NCBI GenBank assembly: GCA_002393195.1
Contig: DGIK01000155.1
Coordinates: forward strand, 1-9,354
Length of the DNA stretch: 9,354 bases
Reading direction: 5' to 3'
Origin: Bacteroidales bacterium UBA3824
GTDB taxonomy: Bacteria > Bacteroidota > Bacteroidia > Bacteroidales > UBA3824
The position numbers and the translations under genes are program-made. The notes beneath the pieces were generated by a model. It worked only from the letters and a program-made list of their open reading frames with translations, had not been told where the DNA came from and did not search any database. Position 1 is the stretch's first letter. Each line of letters begins with the position of its first letter. Shown piece by piece: positions 6,520-9,354 of this stretch.

Positions 6520-8904
6520 CTACTCTGATTTCAGCGTGTCCACGGGGTTTTCGCTGGCGGCGCGGAGGCTTGCGCCAGATACCACCAATGCGGTTGTTAT
6601 CATCGACAATATGACACCTATTACAAATGGCCAGATGTTGATGTCGTAATGATAGGTGAACCGGCTGTAATATGCACTTATAATTATGTATGCCAAGGGA
6701 ATCGCGATGGCAGAACATATCACGGTGAGAATGAGAAATTTGCGATTGAACATCGTGAGTATTTCCGCAATAGTGGCGCCGTTGACTTTGCGGATGCCAA
6801 TCTCCTTGCGGCGTCGTTCTGTGTCGAAAAGCACGATGCCAAATATGCCCATCACTGATATTATGATTGCAATTACTGTAAAAATCGTAACCACCGCTGC
6901 CACTTGCTTCTCGGCTTGGTATTGTTGTGCGATTTCTTTTTCGTAGGTGCGGATTTCGGGATTCTGAATCTCAAAATCCGGGTCGATGGAGATGAGTGTT
7001 TTGTTGATGTAATCGATGCACTGTTTTACGTCGGCTCCCTCGGCTGTGCGGATGTAGAGTTTGCGCAGCAACCAGCCCCACGTTTCCTTGCCAAAAATAT
7101 AGAATGCAAAGTTGGAGATGCCGTATTGCAACGGACGGAAATTGAAATCGTTGCAGAAACCCGCCAATTCGCATTGACCGACGTGTCCCTGTATCCGCGA
7201 TTCGGTGGTGAGATTGAAGGCCTTGCGGGCGGTTTCGTTGAAGATGATTGCGCCGTTTTCGCATTGTTCGTCGCTCTCTACAAAACCGCGCCCGTCAGTC
7301 ATCTTGATGCCCATAAAATCGAGGAAATTCCACGAAACAGGGCAGACATAATAGTAGAGTGTTTCCTCGGCGTTTTCCAGATTTTGACGTCCCCAATTCA
7401 TTCTGCCTGCCGACACGAGGTCTTGCGAAGTCCAAGCGATGTCGATGATGTCGGGATTTTGCAACAGGCTTGCACGCACGGTTTCGCGGTTTTCGGCGAG
7501 TTTTTGGGTGGTCCAAGTGCTTAGGAGATTGTTTGTGTTGAACCCAATATCGCGGTTGCGGAGATAATCATTGTTTCTGTCGATGAAAATCGAACATATT
7601 ATCAATGCCACCGACGCCGCTACTTGCAGTCCGATAAGGAGATAGCGGATAATGGAATCGTGGCTCTGTGTCATCTGACCTTTGAGAGCCATTGCCGGAG
7701 GTACTGATGTGATGTGGATTGCAGGATAGATGCTCGTCAATATTGATGCGGCAATTGCTGTCAATATGGTGATTGTCAACGCTTTGTAATTGGAATATAC
7801 GATGCTATCCATGTCAACTTTGCCGTCCAAAACATACGGCATTATGCCGAATAGAATAGCCGCCGCCAATATCATCGACACCAATGTAAACACCACAGAT
7901 TCGCCCACGATGCCTGCAATGAGGTCGCTGCGACTACTGCCAAGCACTTTGCGGGTATTGACGGAGCGGAGCCTCTGCGGCACACGCGCCATAAAGAAGT
8001 TGAAGTAGTTGATGAAGGCAATCACAATCACAAACACGGCAAGGATTATCAAAGTGTATGTGAGACTCTTGTCGCCGCGTGAATGATAACCATAGATTTC
8101 GCTGTGCAGGTGGAGGTCGTCGAGGGCTACAAACTCCAATTCGAACTGACCAATCTCGTTGTCAATCTCCTCCTCGCTAACTTCTTTTACATCTTTGTAG
8201 AAGGATTTTACAAGACCGCGCAACATCTCTTTCATATTACTATCGAACACAGGCTTTGGTGTGCCGTCCACAAACCGCATATAATATGTGTAAGACCATT
8301 CCGTAGGGTTGTCGAGATTGGAGTCGCCTAAGCATCGGAATCCGCCAATCCGCCCAAATTCCGTGTTGGTTTCCATCGTCTCATAAATGGCTACAATCTC
8401 AATTTCTTCTGAATTTTGGAGGTCGCTCTTTACGTAGTCGCCCACATTGAGGTTATATTTTTCAGCCATTTTGCGACTCATTACCATCTGTTGGGAGTTG
8501 ATGAATTTGGAAGTGTCGCCCTCCACAATTTGAAATCCGAACACGTCCAAAAGGCTCTTGGAGCATTGCATGTACATCATTTCGATTTGATGATAACTGC
8601 CTTGCTGTTTCACATACATATTGTTATTGGGACCAGACGTAATGCATCCATACCTTTCCACGAAAGGAAGGTCGCGACCGAGTGCTTCTGGAAGGGGACG
8701 CATATTGTGGTTGTTCAATTGTCCACCGTCCATCGAATAGCACAATTGATATATGTTTTGGTGCTGCGGTATGCTCTTGTTGAAGGTAAGCTCGAAGTCG
8801 GCTATCGACACCAACACGTAAAACGCGGCGATGGCAATGGCGATTCCGACGATGTTCAAGAGCGACGGCACCGAAAACAAGGTTTTTATATTGATTGGTT
8901 TCAT
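6520..8904 (-). CDS. FtsX/MacB-type ABC transporter permease (first of a tandem pair)
   Basis: This 794-residue permease shares the layout of its downstream paralogue. TM1 is at about 15-36 (VPSLLNIVGIAIAIAAFYVL), with a periplasmic domain to about 280. TM2-TM4 (281-303, 329-356, 375-397) contain RVPQRLRSVNTRKVLGSS (308-325). TM5 is at 419-440, a second periplasmic domain spans about 441-665, and TM6-TM8 (667-692, 722-744, 756-779) contain TERRRKEIGIRKVNGA (695-710). Having both FtsX cores makes it a full permease. The start is fixed by an in-frame TAA two codons upstream of ATG 8904-8902. A 184-nt gap holding a terminator-like repeat separates it from the ABC ATPase gene. In the family, one LolD/MacB-like ATPase serves a permease dimer, so the two paralogues may form a heterodimer, which is inference. 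No adaptor (HlyD-like) or TolC-like gene is in view. Confidence 0.9.
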   Translation of the reverse strand: MKPINIKTLFSVPSLLNIVGIAIAIAAFYVLVSIADFELTFNKSIPQHQNIYQLCYSMDGGQLNNHNMRPLPEALGRDLPFVERYGCITSGPNNNMYVKQQGSYHQIEMMYMQCSKSLLDVFGFQIVEGDTSKFINSQQMVMSRKMAEKYNLNVGDYVKSDLQNSEEIEIVAIYETMETNTEFGRIGGFRCLGDSNLDNPTEWSYTYYMRFVDGTPKPVFDSNMKEMLRGLVKSFYKDVKEVSEEEIDNEIGQFELEFVALDDLHLHSEIYGYHSRGDKSLTYTLIILAVFVIVIAFINYFNFFMARVPQRLRSVNTRKVLGSSRSDLIAGIVGESVVFTLVSMILAAAILFGIMPYVLDGKVDMDSIVYSNYKALTITILTAIAASILTSIYPAIHITSVPPAMALKGQMTQSHDSIIRYLLIGLQVAASVALIICSIFIDRNNDYLRNRDIGFNTNNLLSTWTTQKLAENRETVRASLLQNPDIIDIAWTSQDLVSAGRMNWGRQNLENAEETLYYYVCPVSWNFLDFMGIKMTDGRGFVESDEQCENGAIIFNETARKAFNLTTESRIQGHVGQCELAGFCNDFNFRPLQYGISNFAFYIFGKETWGWLLRKLYIRTAEGADVKQCIDYINKTLISIDPDFEIQNPEIRTYEKEIAQQYQAEKQVAAVVTIFTVIAIIISVMGIFGIVLFDTERRRKEIGIRKVNGATIAEILTMFNRKFLILTVICSAIAIPLAYIIISAYYSRFTYHYDINIWPFVIGVILSMITTALVVSGASLRAASENPVDTLKSE

Positions 8905-8934
8905 TGCTTAAACGATATTTTATTGTTCTATTGT

Positions 8935-8950
8935 GCCGCCTTACGGCGGC
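8935..8950 (+). terminator. Terminator-like hairpin (plus strand), left end of element B
   Basis: GCCGCC (8935-8940) and GGCGGC (8945-8950) form a 6-bp all-GC stem with a TTAC loop. On the plus strand TTCTTTTTTC (8951-8960) follows at once, which is intrinsic-terminator form. No plus-strand gene precedes it, so it would stop only antisense transcription coming from the permease side. On the minus strand it lies in the leader of permease 1, ending 30 nt before the ATG, with GTAA as loop. Confidence 0.45.
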
Positions 8951-8970
8951 TTCTTTTTTCAACAAAAATT

Positions 8971-9041
8971 TAAGCGAATTATAACGAATTTAAGCGAATT
9001 GGCATATTAGAAATTCGTTTTAATTCATTTAAATTCGTTTT
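8971..9041. repeat. Six 10-bp units: three direct, then three inverted
   Basis: Positions 8971-8980, 8981-8990 and 8991-9000 read TAAGCGAATT, ATAACGAATT and TAAGCGAATT. After an 11-bp centre, 9012-9021, 9022-9031 and 9032-9041 read AATTCGTTTT, AATTCATTTA and AATTCGTTTT, the reverse complement of the same unit (consensus about WWARCGAATT). The 10-bp period is close to the DNA helical repeat, so the CGAATT blocks would lie on one face of the helix. That suits cooperative protein binding, or it may simply reflect expansion of a short unit. Confidence 0.85.
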
Positions 9042-9052
9042 AATTTCCGTTC

Positions 9053-9081
9053 AAAAAAACTCCGACGCCGCAAGGCGTTGG
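9053..9081 (-). terminator. Terminator-like hairpin after the ABC ATPase gene
   Basis: On the minus strand, 7 nt after the TAA stop, CCAACGCC pairs with GGCGTCGG (one G-U) around TTGC (9081-9062). AG and then seven T (9059-9053) follow. This is a good intrinsic-terminator form, yet it lies between an ABC ATPase and its probable permeases, so partial termination would lower permease expression relative to the ATPase. It is also the right end of repeat element B. Confidence 0.6.
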
Positions 9082-9088
9082 TTCTTGT

Positions 9089-9354
9089 TTAGAGTTGATT
9101 CTTGACGTCGCTTACTATTTTGCCGTCGAAGAGGTTGATGATGCGCTGCGCCTTGGCTGCGTCCTTGGGCGAGTGCGTCACCATCACGATGGTGGTGCCG
9201 GCGTGGTTGAGTTCGCAGAGGAGTTCCATCACCTCGCGGCCGTTGGTGGAATCGAGATTACCAGTAGGCTCGTCGGCGAGGATGAGTTTGGGGTTGGTAA
9301 CTACGGCGCGGGCAATTGCAACACGCTGTTGCTGACCGCCGGAGAGTTGCTGCG
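9089..9354 (-). CDS. ABC transporter ATP-binding protein, LolD/MacB type (C-terminal 87 residues, 5' end cut)
   Basis: The visible 87 residues begin at the ABC signature: [14 protein letters not shown] (residues 3-16 of the fragment). Walker B with the D-loop is [12 protein letters not shown] (23-34) and the H-loop His is in IVMVTH (55-60). The DEPTGNLDS sequence and the short tail after the H-loop are typical of the LolD/MacB/FtsE-like ATPase group, which pairs with FtsX-type permeases. The stop TAA is at 9091-9089. The Walker A half and the start lie beyond the window. It most likely energises the two permeases downstream; the spacing of 184 nt, with a hairpin element between, is larger than a tight operon would show. 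LolD itself cannot be told from its paralogues on this fragment. Confidence 0.93.
   Translation of the reverse strand, partial: QQLSGGQQQRVAIARAVVTNPKLILADEPTGNLDSTNGREVMELLCELNHAGTTIVMVTHSPKDAAKAQRIINLFDGKIVSDVKNQL

Larger units (their letters stand above)
8935..9081. repeat. Palindromic intergenic element B (hairpin - decamer core - hairpin), 147 bp
   Basis: The left hairpin is GCCGCC-TTAC-GGCGGC (8935-8950). The right hairpin is CCGACGCC-GCAA-GGCGTTGG (9062-9081, one G-T pair). As in element A at 1038-1167, the ends are inverted relatives: CGCCTTACGGCG on the left, and CGCCTTGCGGCG on the right when reverse-complemented. Compared with element A, the inner stem has changed from CGTC/GACG to CGCC/GGCG at both ends together. 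Between them is an AT-rich core of inverted decamers (8971-9041). The element fills nearly all the space between the ABC ATPase and permease genes. There is no coding potential; MITE- or REP-like character is inferred from architecture. Confidence 0.75.

Noticed and set aside
8905..8934. Promoter for permease 1 between element B and the start codon
   Set aside because: The nearest match, TATCGTTT, departs from TAnnTTTG and has no TTG at the right distance, so it is not supportable from sequence alone.
8971..9041. CRISPR-like array
   Set aside because: Units are 10 bp, contiguous and switch to inverted orientation; there are no spacers of uniform length and no cas genes.
9062..9081. Riboswitch or structured leader RNA ahead of the permeases
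   Set aside because: Only simple hairpins and AT-rich palindromes are present; no known aptamer core is recognisable.

Overview
The window looks like a chromosomal segment of a Bacteroidales-type bacterium (phylum Bacteroidota). The clues are a GldB-family lipoprotein, a pair of about 800-residue FtsX/MacB-type permeases of the form common in this phylum, promoter-like TAnnTTTG boxes instead of sigma70 boxes, weak Shine-Dalgarno signals and AT-rich intergenic DNA. All six supportable genes lie on the minus strand, so transcription runs from high to low coordinates. I see no rRNA, tRNA, CRISPR array, transposase or integrase.

In transcription order: (1) 9354-9089, the C-terminal part of a LolD/MacB-type ABC ATPase; (2) 8904-6520 and (3) 6482-4080, two paralogous 8-TM permeases with a 37-nt gap between them. 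These three are probably one export or lipoprotein/antimicrobial-peptide ABC system. (4) 3870-2410, an AAA ATPase with a C-terminal DUF234/PD-(D/E)XK-like region. (5) 2182-1172, a GldB-like lipoprotein. (6) 1024-1, an exported endonuclease/exonuclease/phosphatase-fold protein, cut by the window edge only at or just before its stop codon.

The least ordinary content is intergenic. A 147-bp direct repeat (131/147 identical, no gaps) brackets the AAA ATPase gene, and the copy at its 3' end supplies the gene's last bases and stop codon. Each copy carries an 18-20 bp perfect hairpin that can serve as a bidirectional terminator. This makes [ATPase gene + one repeat] a 1655-bp candidate mobile or duplicated cassette.

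A second repeat class occurs twice, at 1038-1167 and 8935-9081. In each case a GC-rich hairpin with a TTAC loop and one with a GCAA loop bound an AT-rich, internally palindromic core. The two terminal hairpins of one element share their inner stem (CGTC/GACG in one element, CGCC/GGCG in the other), so stem sequence has changed in a coordinated way at both ends. In the 8935-9081 element the core is three 10-bp units, a short centre, and three inverted 10-bp units. All four intergenic repeats sit 0-7 nt from the stop codon of a minus-strand gene, so they seem to double as terminators or to target 3' gene ends.
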